From contig JAGPXD010000001.1 in assembly GCA_020746995.1 (NCBI GenBank), positions 6,324,001 through 6,388,000 of the forward strand: a stretch of DNA of 64,000 nt, written 5' to 3'. The DNA is from Plectosphaerella cucumerina. Taxonomy: Eukaryota; Ascomycota; Sordariomycetes; Glomerellales; Plectosphaerellaceae. Each line of letters starts with the position of its first letter. Position 1 is the first letter of the stretch. The notes under the pieces are model-generated. The model did not search any database, was not told the DNA's origin, and worked only from the letters and a program-made list of their open reading frames with translations. This document shows, in pieces, positions 11,934 to 23,812 of this stretch. The position numbers and the translations under genes were made by a program.

Positions 11934-13176
11934 GGTGCCTGATTGAACTAGATCTCTATGGAGTCGAATTTTGCGATTAGATGGTCTGTGAGGGTAACGA
12001 ATAATCGGTTCAGAATTGATGCGTCCACGTATGATCGAGCAAATGGAGATTCAACAGAAGTTGAGCCGCCTTTATAGCCACTAGATTCATGTTTAGACCC
12101 GAGCTTTCCCAGCAGCTTGGGAAGACGTCCCTGTTCGTCAACCCTCCATCAGCATCGACATGCCCTGGAATGTTTGACCAAGGGCTGCCATCCTGTGACT
12201 AGCGGGTTGGCTTCGCCCTGGCGCGGGCGCTCGACGTCACCTGAGATAGCGAATGTCCCTGCGCTTGCAAGGAACTGACCCCCTTGGGCTGGGCTGGGCG
12301 TTGCCCCTGTAGAGAACTCTCACCCCCCTGCTGCGTTCCCTGCCTGGACCAAGTCGCCGGTAGCCCGAGATACCGTGACCATTCCTTGTCATCTCAGGTC
12401 CGATTTCTCCCAATCTCCTCCATCATCTCATCCGCTCGCCCGTGATTTCATACGTGCAACTGCTCGTGATCAAGCGACCCCAGAAACCCACTGCCTTGGT
12501 CCGACCCCTGTTGCATGTCCCTGTCAAGGCCGCCCCAATGGCAAACCGACGATCTCTGCGGGGAAGATACCCGTGCTTCACGCGGAGGCGCCCCTTATCA
12601 TGGACTAATACGGATGAGGAACTAGGAGATACGCCTGCCCACACACCCTTGGCTTCACGATAATGGCATACTTCCTATTCGGGAAATTCTGATGACATAT
12701 TGGTGTTGTCCCTGTGGTCGATATGAGCATCAAGGCGGGGATGCTTAGCAGATGGGTAGCCGGATTCTCCGGCTCGGGCCAAGGGTTTACGGGGCCTGAA
12801 TCCCAGGACACTCATCTTTGGTCCGCGCGTCCTCAAGCCCGAAACCGATTTCCGGCGCGTTGCCATGGGCGGAGGATTCTGAGAGTGACTGGCTCAGTCC
12901 AAGACCGTTAGCACCATGAATGTGTTTCCCGGTCACTAAGGAGCCGACTTTGCCTGGGATAGGAATAGGCTGTGCCAAGGAGAAAATGATCCATGCATTC
13001 ACTGGAGATCGGCAGCTGGCTGCCATGCCGTTGTTGCGTACAAAAGCGAACGGGCATGCGTTGAATGGCGTCTGTTCCTCCAGTATCATCTGTTTCAAAT
13101 TCCAGCCAATATCACAATCAGGGTTCGAACTTGATATACATCAGCCCATACTTCCCCTTCGACATCGACCGTAACA
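11934..13176. other. Divergent promoter region, MFS / DMFase-like gene
   Basis: About 1.2 kb. Short open frames on both strands show no family resemblance. The region has several C-rich tracts near 12300-12350 but no repeat or RNA gene that I can recognise. Confidence 0.4.
12070..12076 (-). promoter_or_regulatory. TATA box (TATAAAG) upstream of DHA1 MFS gene
   Basis: A TATAAAG reads leftward about 140 bp before the MFS start codon, a usual distance in fungal promoters. It is the only clear core element in this gap. Confidence 0.5.
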
Positions 13177-15580
13177 ATGACCATGCACGTCGAAGAGTAC
13201 CCCACAAGACCTCCCTTCTCTATCAAAGAGGATGAGATCACGGGATATGTTGGCCCTGACTGGGTGCTCAGCCCCGGAGATACAGCCGATGTGAAGGTGA
13301 GTTGAGAGCCCGTCAGCATCACATCTAGAACGTGAACATCACTAACCTAGACGAACCAGATCTCCTCGACCAAGCCAAACCTCAAGTATCGACTCGTCCG
13401 TCTTCTGCAAGGTCTCAGCGTCAAACATGCACCCGCTCCAGTCACCGAAGTCATCAAACATGGTCCCAGCGGAGAACTAAAGGGCCGCTTCCAAGCCGCC
13501 CATCCTGGTTCATACGCTCGTGTGGACGCTTGGGCACGCGAACCGCTCCTCGATAAGGCCAGCGGCATGGAGCTCTCCTTCTACGCTCAGCCATGGATGC
13601 TCAACGCCTCGTATGTCCAGTCCATCGTGTCGACGCTGGACACGGACAAGAAGACCGGATTCGCTGTACTTCTGGACACGCAAAACAACCTCGTCGTCTG
13701 GGTCGGCACCTCTGACGGCGTCAAGGCTATCAAGTTCGCCTCGGGTTTCCGTGAGCAAAGATGGTTCCATGCTCGTCTCACTGTTTCGGGTCGGGACGTC
13801 CAGATCGATATCACTCACTTGCCATCCGACAACGAGCCCGCCCCGAGTCCGACACGCTTCCACAGCTCCCTTTCTGGAGACACGCGACTTTCCTCGGACG
13901 TTTCACTTCTCTTTGCCGCCTCGTACGCCAGCTCGCCGACGAGAAAATCCAAGCTCCCGATTCACTTCTTCAATGGCCGGCTGGACGCCCCGGAGATCAA
14001 AGCCCTCGGCAAGCGTCCTTGGTCTGTCGCTAGATGGGATTTCTCCAAGGGTATCGACACGGATGATATTTACGACCAGTCTGGCTCGGGTCTGCATGGT
14101 GTGCTTGTCAACGCACCGACCCGAGGCGTCCGCGGGCATGACTACGACCACCGTCTGATTGGTGTATCCTGGAAGGAAGCAACGTACGGCTTTGGCTCCA
14201 TTCACTTTCACGACGACGAGATTGACGACGCAGGCTGGGAGACGGACTTCAGCTTTACCGTGCCCCTGGACCTACGGTCTGGTGCGTACGCCATCGAGGT
14301 CAATGATACCGATTCGGACCTTAAGGACTCGATCGTTTTCTTTGTGAGACCCAAGGCCGTTCGACCCCAGGCCAAGGTCGCCTTCGTCTTCTCCACTTTC
14401 ACCTATCTTGCGTATGCCAACGAGCACATGTACGATGAGACCAAGTCGACGCACATTTCATTCCCGGAGGGTGTTCAGCTCGTCGCTTCGGACAACTACT
14501 ACAAGATGGTGCGTCGTACCGATCTCGGTCAGGCCATCTACGACCTCCACAGCGATGGCTCTGGCGTCGTCTACAGCTCATCTAAGAGGCCGATTCTCAA
14601 TGTCCGCCCGGACTACATCCACTGGGGCTTCCAGCGCCCGCGGGAGTTTTCCGCAGACCTACTCATGGTTGGGTTTTTGGAGAAGTTGTTCGGAGACGGA
14701 TACGACGTCTTGACAGATCACGATCTGCACCTGCGTGGTGCTGGCGCCCTCGCATCGTACAATGTGGTGATTTCTGGCTCTCACCCAGAGTATCCATCCA
14801 TGGAGTCGCTCAACGCCTATGAGGAGTTTACCCGCAATGGAGGATCGCTTGTCTATGCTGGCGGCAACGGCTTCTACGTGAGTGACTGCCCCCATTCCTC
14901 AGGCTCGGGACCATTTCACTGACCAGACACAGTGGCGTTCCGTCACCGACCACAAGCGCCCCCATCGCATGGAAGTCCGCCGCGCCGATGTAGGCGCTCG
15001 AACCCACGAGCTTCCTGCCGGTGAGCGGTACCACTCTCTCAACGGCGAGCTCGGCGGCCTCTGGCGGTCTTTGGGCCGCGCACCTAACCTCCTCTGGGGC
15101 ATCGGCAGCTGTGCCTCAGGCAAAGGGGACGGGCGACCCTTCATTCCCCAATCCGAGGCACTTTCCGACCCGTCACTTGCATGGTTCTGGAAAGGTCTCG
15201 ACGACTCCTCGAAGAAGCTTCTCGGCACAAAGGGCCTTGCTGGTGGCGCGAGCGGTGATGAGCTCGACCGTCTGGACACGAGCATCGGCAGCCCATGCAA
15301 CGCTGTGCTCCTGGCACGCAGCGAGAGACATGATGATCACTTCATGTTGTTCAACGAGGAGCTCATCTTCCCCATGATTGGCACGCTTGGGTCGACGTCG
15401 ACGCTGGTCCGGAGCGACATGGTGTATTATGAGACTAACGGGGGCGGTGCTGTCTTCAGTGTGGGCAGCATCAACTGGAATAACTCGCTGGCTTGGGAAG
15501 GGTACGAAAATGATATTGCGGTGGTGACGGAGAACGTGCTCCGGGAGTTCCTGGCTCGCGCGGAGAGGAATAGGGGCTGA
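13177..15580 (+). CDS. N,N-dimethylformamidase large-subunit-like protein
   Basis: Resembles the large subunit of bacterial N,N-dimethylformamidase, an iron-dependent amidohydrolase that splits DMF to dimethylamine and formate. Exons 13177-13296, 13360-14877 and 14933-15580 give 761 residues. About residues 110-260 look like a LamG/concanavalin-type beta domain ('KKTGFAVLLDTQNNLVVWVG', 'HFFNGRLDAPEI'), and the C-terminal half is the DMFase domain ('YLAYANEHM', 'VLTDHDLH', 'GGSLVYAGGNGFYWRS'). The acceptor of intron 1 could also be nine bases upstream. No small subunit is visible nearby. Actual substrate in fungi is unknown; a bacterial origin is possible but not shown. Confidence 0.85.
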
Positions 15581-15753
15581 CCTCTCAGGCGGTCACAGTC
15601 GCTGGCTGGGTAGATAGACAATCATTCAACAGCCTTGATCTCATCTCTTGAAGGATTACTATTATGAGTCTATGCTTGTTGCACATTATCGAGCTACCCG
15701 ACCAAAGGTGCTCCTCTGTAAGCGCGCCGGTTGATGCAGCCACCCTCTCCGGC

Positions 15754-17515
15754 CTACGCCTGCCAGCGCCTGAGACTGCGAATCAGGCCAACACAGGCCC
15801 ACGCACTGCCCCAAAGGCCACCACAGTTCGAGCCAACGGAAGGGTTCCAAGTCTGGAGCTGCTGGACAGTGATACCGTTACGACGAGCCACGATATCGCA
15901 TGTCTCGCGGTCATTTACCCAGTCAAACTTGTTGCAGTTGGTTACCATGCGCTGCTGGGTCGGCTGCGGTGTCTGGACTCCATTGCCGGGCTGCGTAGGG
16001 GTAGGAGTGAAGCCGATGATGCTGACGCAGGCGTACGCCTGACCCCAGAGACCGCCGCAATTTGCACCAACGGACGGGTTCCAGGTCTGGAATTGCTGGA
16101 CCGTGATACCATTCCGGCGAGCGACAATGTCGCAGTTCTCCAGGTTGTTGACCCAGTCGAACTTGTTGCAGTTGCTCACAATCTCCCTCTGAATGGGGGT
16201 GGGCGTCGCGATGCCGTTGCCAGGCTGCGTGGGTGTCGGCACGAAGCCGATGATGCTCACGCAGGCGTACGCCTTGCCCCAGAGACCGGCGCAGTTGCTG
16301 CCCACAGAGGGGTTCCAGGTCTGGAATTGCTGGGTGGTGATGCCGTTGCGGCGGGCGACGACCTCGCACGTTTCGCGGTCGTTGACCCAGTCGAACTTGT
16401 TGCAGTTACTGACGATCTCCTGCTGGACAGGGGACGGAGTCTCGATGCCGTTGGAAGGGGGTCTGGTAGTGGTGGTGGTGGCGGGAGGGGGGATGGTCAT
16501 GCCGACAACGCCGATGCAGGCGTAGTGGCCGCCCCAGAGGTTGCCGCAGGTAGGACCGAAGGCGGGGTTGTAGGCGATGACTTGCTCGACGGTTATGCCG
16601 TGGGCGACGGAGAGGGTGTAGCAGTCGTCGGTGTTCTTGGTGAAGATGAACTTGTTGCAGTTGCTGACCATGCCCTCCTGGATGGGAGATGGGGTCGGGA
16701 TCCCGTTGCCGGGTGCCGTTGTGGTCGTTGCCCTGGTCGTCGTGGTTGGCGCCGGAGGGGTTGTCGAGATGACACCGATGCAGGCGTAGTGACCTCCCCA
16801 GAGGTTGCCGCAAGTAGGGCCAAAAGCAGGGTTCCAGGCGATGGCCTGCTCAATGGTGATACCATGAGCAACAGAGAGAGTGTAGCAGTCGTCAGTGTTG
16901 GTGGTCAAGATGAACTTGTTGCAGTTGCTGACCATGCCCTCCTGAATAGGGGAAGGGGTCTGGATGCCGTTACCCTGAGTCGTCGTCGTGGCGGGAGGGG
17001 CAGGCCTGGTGGTCGTCTGAGCAGCAGTCGTGGTGGTAGATGTCGTCGTCGGCTGCGGCTGCGGCTGCGGCTCGCTGCCAGGCATATCGGCAAAGGCAGC
17101 AATGCAGTACGAGTTTCCTGGCACCCAGCCCGAGCAGTCGGCCTTGACTGAGGGGTTCTAGTCGGCCATTAGCAAACGCTCGAGACTCGAAGATGTGACC
17201 AACACATACCCAGTGGTTCCATTCCTCGGGCAAGAGGAAGTAGTAGTCGGCAACCTCCTCACAGGCCAACTCGCCGAGGTCATCGTGCCAGAAATCGCAA
17301 GCCTTAGACGTGTCGGCGGCGAAGGGGAAGCGAGGGTTGGGCCCGGCACGCATGATGCGCATGGCCTCCTCGACCGTCTCGGGGACCTCGGAGGGGATCT
17401 CCAGGGGTGCCTCAGAGGAAGTCGCCGTCGCCGTGGCCGCGGGGATGGACGACGACTGGCCGACTGCCGCTTGCGCAGCAGCCGCGAGGACGAGGAGATG
17501 GCGGGCGGTGATCAT
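15754..17515 (-). CDS. Secreted protein with six LysM domains
   Basis: LysM modules bind chitin oligomers; secreted fungal LysM proteins shield hyphae from plant chitinases or hide chitin from immune receptors, and some partner with chitinases. Exons 17210-17515 and 15754-17157 give 569 residues. A signal peptide ends near residue 20. The first LysM spans the intron ('ACDFWHDDLGELACEEV'); five more follow, each beginning 'NCNKF' and ending near 'YACIG' or 'ACV'. LysM2-3 ('DDCYTLSVAHGIT') and LysM4-6 ('ETCDIVARRNGIT') form two subtypes, so the array grew by tandem duplication. The linkers are Thr/Pro-rich and probably O-glycosylated. It is divergent from the chitinase gene, the arrangement known for LysM genes beside subgroup-C chitinases in Trichoderma. 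Confidence 0.92.
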
Positions 17516-18345
17516 GATGGGGATGATGGGGCGAGGAGATGAAAGAGTGACTGAGGAGCTGGACGCACGCTCTCTCCAACTATGCTCTGTGTGCGTCTCA
17601 ACGATGCCATTTTATGTTACCTCCCAGATCATCCACGCATGTCGTCTCCCTGGTCGTCCCAAGGCTGAAGCTGCTCTCCGTCGCCGTCGCTTGCAAGTCC
17701 GAGGCCCCCACCGAACCGGCGGCCGAGTTCCTTCAGGCAAAGGTCCTTCCTCTTTGAGCGTTCATCCGCATGGGAAATAAGAAATAGGTGAGGACCATGC
17801 AGCCAAGCCCGACGCTCTGGGTCGAGATGCTGCAGTGAGACGGGCCGACAGGGGGTGCAAATGCACTCAATTGCAACGTCTTCTTCAGCCCAGCCCGCAA
17901 ACCCCTGAAATTCACGCAGGTACCGCTCTAACAATTTCCAACATCCCTTGTGATCCTGCATCCTTTCATCGCATCACGAGATTTCCTGGCCTCTTGGCGA
18001 GGTCTATGAGCTGACGGCTGCATGTCTTCAGAGTCCAGGCCGGCCCCATCACGGAGGGTCGGATGCTGACGGGTGGGCTTACCGGCAGGCCGACAAGGAA
18101 TAGCATGAGGCATTCGGACGGGAGGACTTGCAGGGGAATAGGTTGCATGTCCGGTCTCCGAGGTTTTGTTCCTCTGCGATGCGAGAGAAGCCGGACACTA
18201 CACGAATACTTGACATCAAGCATCGTCTTCCCATCTCCTGCGCCTCTCAGCGGCACTTCCCCCTCACAGTCTTCTCCAGACTCTGTCTCTCTTTGTGACC
18301 CATCTTTCATCTTGTGTTTACCGTACCAAAGTACGTGCCTCCACC
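17516..18345. promoter_or_regulatory. Shared divergent promoter of LysM and chitinase genes
   Basis: About 830 bp between two divergent start codons. No convincing coding frame. Because the two products both act on chitin, joint control from this stretch is likely, but I cannot name a binding site with confidence. Confidence 0.5.
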
Positions 18346-21300
18346 ATGGCCGTGCTTCGATGGCTCCTGGCCGGCCTTGCCGCCAGCGCCATCCAGGGCA
18401 CTACCGCCTCGAGAGAAGAGTACTACTCTGACCTCCTGGCCTGCCCCGTCTCCTGCTCCTCCACCGAAGACTCCGCCCAGTGGACGCAGTACACCAATCT
18501 CCAGCGCCTAACTTTCTGCAAGCACCCCGTCCTCTTCAGCGTTTCCCTCACAGGCGAGCCCCAGAAGAGGACTGCCCAGCGGGGCGTCATGGCCTGCACG
18601 GCCGTTGATGCCGACAAGGACGAAAAGGAGATCGTCAAGGCCATCGTTCCCCCGCCTGAGGACGCCGAAGGCCTGGCCAAACGAGACCTCGAGTGTCCCG
18701 AGTCGACACGCAACACCACATCCGTCGAGCTCGCGGCGCTGGGCTCTCGCTCTTCTTCCTCTTCCTCGGCCGCGCTGAGCGGCCTCGCCGAGATGCGCGA
18801 GTGGCTCGGCAGAACACAGAAGTGCAGCGACAAGCCTTCTGTGCTCTTCTCATACGTCAACGGCACCGTCCTCGGCTACTTTGCCGGCGCTCGAGTTGAT
18901 GGAGCTGCGACCGACGCTTTCTTCAAAACCTTGAGCGACGACGTCAAGAAGAACGGGGTGCCGGAGCGCCTCGTCGTGCAGCACTGCGCCCAGGACGACA
19001 AGTCCACCATCACCGGCGGTACGACCCTCGGCCTCGTCGTTGACTCGGACGCTGCCTTTGTCGGTGTGCAAAAGGCCGTTCGCGCCTGGAGCAAGGCCGA
19101 GTGTGCCTCCCTAGACGGCGACGATGTCTCTTCCGAGCGCGTCAAGGATGTCGACCTGCGCTTCTTCCCTACCCTTGCGGGAACACCCGCTGCCAGCTCA
19201 GCCATTTCCTCAAGGTCCCTTGAAGCCCGCCAGAACTCTCAGTGCCGCTGGATCCGCGTCGAAGACAACGAGGGATGCCCCGAGCTCGCCCGGCGCTGCG
19301 GCATCGAGCCACACAAGTACACAGAGTTCAACTCCAAGAGCGGTCACTGCTCCTCCCTCCGCGCCGGCCAGCCCGTCTGCTGCTCTTCCGGCTCCCTTCC
19401 CGATTTCCGTCCCAAGAAAAAGGCCAACGGCGATTGCTTTGACTACCAAGTCAGGGACGGAGATACCTGCAGCGGCCTCGCGGCCACCTACACGTTCGAT
19501 GAGAAAGACTTGTTCGACTTCAACAACAAGAAGACGTGGGGTTGGATCGGCTGCGATCCCCTGGCCGTCGGCAAGATCTGCCTCAGCGAAGGCAACCCGC
19601 CCATGCCATCCGTATTCGACAACGCTGTGTGCGGGCCGCAAGTCAAGGACACGAGCCCGCCACGCAACGGCGAGAAGCTCTCAGACCTGAACCCGTGTCC
19701 GCTCAACGTATGCTGCAGCCGCTGGGGCCACTGCGGTACCACGGAGGAGTTCTGCAAGGAGGGCAAGGCCGAGACGGAGAGTCCCGGCACAGCGGGCGAC
19801 GACGGCTTCGGCTGTATTTCGAACTGCGGCATGGACGTGGTCAACAACGGCCAGGCGCCTTCAAAGTTCTACAAGCTCGGATACTTTGAGGGGTACAACT
19901 TCAATCGACCCTGCCTCAACATGGACGTCAGGGGAGTCGTTGACCACAAGGAGGCCTACACGGACGTGCACTTCTCCTTTGCCCACATCAGCAGTGGTCC
20001 CAACTACGACGTCGTCATCCCCGATGACACGGAGAACGAGTGGAAGAAGTTCATCCGCATCAAGGGTCCGCGCAGGACCCTGGCGTTCGGCGGATGGGCT
20101 TTCTCGGCGGAACACCCTCACTACCATCTGTTCCGTGAGGCGACTGCCCCGGGGAACGCGGCGCGCTTTGCGAAGAACTGTGTCGACTTTGCTATCAAGC
20201 ACAACCTTGATGGGCTCGACTTTGACTGGGAGTACCCTGGTGCCCCTGACATCCCGGGCATCCCTCCTGGTGGAAAGGATGAGGCTGGCAACTACCTCGA
20301 GTTCCTCAAGATGGTGAGGCTCATTTTGCCGAAAGACAAGACGCTGTCGATCGCCGCGCCTGCTTCGTTCTGGTACTTGAAGCAGTTCCCTATCAAGGAC
20401 ATGGCGCCTATCCTGGATTACATCGTCTTCATGACCTATGATCTTCACGGTATGTCCAGTCCTCCTTCATAGATAGCCCTTCGTCTTCTCAAATACTAAC
20501 ACCTAACAGGCCAGTGGGACGCCGGAAGCAAATGGTCGAGCCCTGGGTGCGACAGCGGGGCTTGCCTCCGGTCCCACGTCAACTGGACCGAGACCTACAG
20601 CGCCCTCGCCATGATCACAAAGGCAGGCGTGCCCGCTCACAAGGTGCTCATGGGCGTGTCTTCCTATGGCCGCTCCTTCAAGATGGCCCAGGCCGGCTGC
20701 TGGGGTCCGACATGCACGTTCCTCGGAGACCGCCTCACGTCATACGCAAAGGCAGGCCGCTGCACCGGCCAGAGCGGCTACCTGGCCAACGCCGAGATCT
20801 TCGAGCTGGTCGACAGTGGCCGCGTGACGCAGATCTGGCAAGATGCGACCACAAAGGCCAGGTATCTAGTCTACGAGGGCACAGAGTGGGTGTCCTACAT
20901 GGACAGCTTCTGGCGTAAGAACCGCGAGCAGGAAGCCAAAAAGCTCAACCTGGGCGGCACCATCGAATGGGCCATTGATCTGCAAGAGTTCCTCCCCGAC
21001 AAAGGCCTTGACGTGAGCCGTGACGACCTCTGGAAGAAGCCAGAGCCCTGCAGCTTCCACTCACCGCACGACACGCTCCAGGGCCTCGCGGGCGACTCGA
21101 GCATCCCCGTCAGGTGTCTCCCCGCCTACACGCTCCAGATCCTGCGCAACATCGCCTCGCAGTCCATCAGCCGCTACAAGCAGCTCGAGCCGCGCTATGA
21201 CGCCAACTTTGCGCGTTTCCGCAGGGCGGCGGCCACGTCGGCCTCGGAGAGCGCTGACGAGTGGGTGGTCAAGGAGGCCAGGACGTACTTTGACTGCACG

Positions 21301-22290
21301 TCTTCGTACCAGCGCCACTGCTGCAACTGGTGCGACAACAACAGCTGCGGACCGGGTACGTACTGCATCGACCCTTCAACCACTGGTCCCGGCAGATCGT
21401 GCGCCTTTGGGCCGTTTGCCGAGATTGAGAGCAGCGTCCGCTGCCCGCAGAGCGTCGAGCCCGTGTCTTCGGGCAACATCACCTTCACCTTCAAGGACGA
21501 CGAACTGAAGAAGGCGTTCTATGCCAAGATTGAGGAGGAGTTCGGCATTCCAGAGGACAAGATGCGCCGCGGCACGAGGCCGTACAAGTACCACATTCGC
21601 AATACGCCCAACGTTGAGTGCAGCGGGCCCTGGGAGAGGAACTGCCTGACCAACCAGTATCGCGACATCCCCATGTCCGACTACTCGTTCCGTGACGTGC
21701 CGAACCCCAAAGACCTTCTCGGTCCGGGCTTCGAGAACGCGACGGCCACGGTGGCGACCATCGCCGGTTTCGAAATCCTCATCCGTCTGGGCATGCTGCA
21801 GGACTCTGCTGCCGACGTGGTAGAGGCGCTGACCATGCCGGCGCTGATGCTCAATGAGTCCTCGCACGCGATGCAGCAGGTCATCGACCTGGGCGAGGAG
21901 ATCAAGAAGGAGGAGGAAAAGAGCCTGATCCTCGCCGTCGTCTCTCTCGTCTTCTTCATCGTTCCCTTCATCGGCAAGCTGGCCAGTTCGCTGACAGCCA
22001 TCGGCTCGGCCATCCGCATTGCCGCGGGTCTTGTTGGCGACTTTGGCCTCATTGGTCTTGACATTTACCGCATCACAGAGGCAGAGACGGACGAGGACCG
22101 CGCAGTGCTGGGAATTGGCATCATGCTCACGGGTATGGGTGCCCTTACCAGCTTGCCGGCCATGCGTGCCGCGGCGAAGCTGAGGAAGGCGGCGAGGAAC
22201 AGCCCGAGGGATGTCCTCAAGACCCCGGCGACGACGCAGTCGCAGCAGATGATGTCGAAGTATGTCGAGTCGTGTCGGCGGTATGCGTGA
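18346..22290 (+). CDS. Class V subgroup-C chitinase, killer-toxin alpha/beta-like (LysM-LysM-CBM18-GH18)
   Basis: Secreted endochitinase whose architecture matches the large subunit of yeast zymocin-type killer toxins; fungal members are linked to mycoparasitism or self-wall handling. Exons 18346-20449 and 20510-22290 give 1294 residues. Order: signal peptide (1-22), uncharacterised N-terminal region, LysM at about 298-345 and 362-415, Cys-rich CBM18 at about 427-472, and GH18 at about 508-875 with the intact catalytic motif 'DGLDFDWEY' near 625. A C-terminal region of about 400 residues holds a Cys-rich knot ('CCNWCDNNSCG') and a long hydrophobic stretch near 1175-1200. The start has a CCACCATGG context. 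It is divergent from the LysM gene and precedes a small secreted-protein gene. Confidence 0.93.
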
Positions 22291-23812
22291 GCGGCTGCAC
22301 AGGGTTAGTGGTTGCGTTGGCCTGACAGGGGGGGGGGGGGGGGGGGGGGGGTATGCTCGCCCAGCATGGGATTTGGTGGTTCAGGGGTTCAGGGGTTGCG
22401 TAGAGGATCAAGCAACGGCGTGCAAGGCACATGGGAGCGGGGATTGGGGGCCGGAGCGGGCCGAGTGGGGGGAGGGGCCGAAGGGGGTTCATTTTATGTG
22501 CGATGATGGAGTCTCCGGGGATACGTCCGGGGTCGAAAGGAGCCGCGAGAGTAGAATCAGTAGATGCAATGGATACATCGATGCCCAGCCTTACCGTCAT
22601 TGGATTGTTCGCGAATTTCCCCCATGCGCATTTTCACTTCTTACTCTTGGCACTAGAGTACGCCGACTTTACTCTTGGCTGTCTATAAAGGGGAGGCAAT
22701 TCCCCCCTCTGGCCAAGCATACTCTCCTCCTTGGCAAGAGGCCAAGCACTTTCTCGCCCTTGGCAGCAGGTCTTGGAGTTTCTGGGCACTTTTGTAGATC
22801 TTGGTCTCATTGGGCGACTCGGACTCCGGCAAAATTTTCCATACAATGTCATCCTCGACCGCGGGCTAGACAACTTCACATCTGAAAGCAGCCGCCGGAC
22901 AAACTCTTGTTCAGTCGCCTTATCAATGCAGCCAAGCTCAGAGCCATTCGATAGTCTGAATCCTTCCTGAGTTCCCATGCATCTCGGCTCGGTCGCACCG
23001 GAAGTCAGTGAACTGCATGCACGTGGGCAGGCCGCAGGGTGTTGCTCATCTCAACTACTGCAGCGTGACTGATGATTCTAGAAGAGTCGCCTGACATGTG
23101 ATGCTACACTGCCATTTTGGTTGCATTAAGCTCTTGTCAGCTTACACGGGTCTAAGTCCTGTGCTTAGCCATCACCGTTCAAGGCCATTCCCAGCAATAG
23201 GGGCGGGTGATAAGGAAGTATTCTTCTTGCAAGCGCCTGTTGGCCAAACCAACCTGAGAATCTTTCAGCCTGATACCAATACCTAGTATCGTGGAGTCGG
23301 GACGAGGTCTGCAATATCTTACTGATCCGCTTGTAGCCGCTGACCTGGCCGGCGGTGTCCCAAGAATGAAAGCCGGGGATTGATTCCATGTGTCCACCCG
23401 AGATGAACTTCTCGATTATCGTCGGATAAATCCTGACTACTTTTCTTCCCACCTGAGCATTTACCGGACTTCCGTGAGCCGATGCACACTGTTGTCTCCA
23501 GCTTACAGGGGAAAATGCAGTGTCGAGCAGGGGGTCCAAACAGATTCTACAGTACCCCTGGCAGGATATGCACTTCGGCCACCAAATGGCACCGACTGAC
23601 CAGGGGTCAGCTTGAGTCTAGCCAGGGTCTTTGCGGGAGAAGTACCCTTCTACCACGGCCAGACTCATGCCCAGGACCGGACAGTCTGTCACACCAAAGC
23701 CCTCTGCCATGAGCAGCTTATATGACCTCTCTGACGTCTATTACCGCGACGGCATTCGCCGTCCTGCCAGGTAGGCCATCTTCGCCCGCATCACATCACC
23801 AAGATACTCACC
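22291..23812. other. Intergenic region between chitinase and secreted-protein gene
   Basis: About 1.5 kb. Apart from the poly(G) tract I see no gene, RNA or repeat; the open frames are short and overlap on both strands. Confidence 0.4.
22328..22351 (+). repeat. Uninterrupted 24-nt poly(G) tract
   Basis: Twenty-four G in a row begin 37 bases after the chitinase stop codon, probably in its 3' UTR. The tract can form a G-quadruplex. Its length should be treated with care, since long homopolymers are error-prone. Confidence 0.9.

Noticed and set aside
15664..17151. A 495-codon open frame on the plus strand opposite the LysM gene
   Set aside because: It mirrors the LysM repeats exactly in antisense, has repetitive Asp/Ala/Val/Gly composition and no start context. 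The minus strand has signal peptide, Cys pattern and intron of a real gene.
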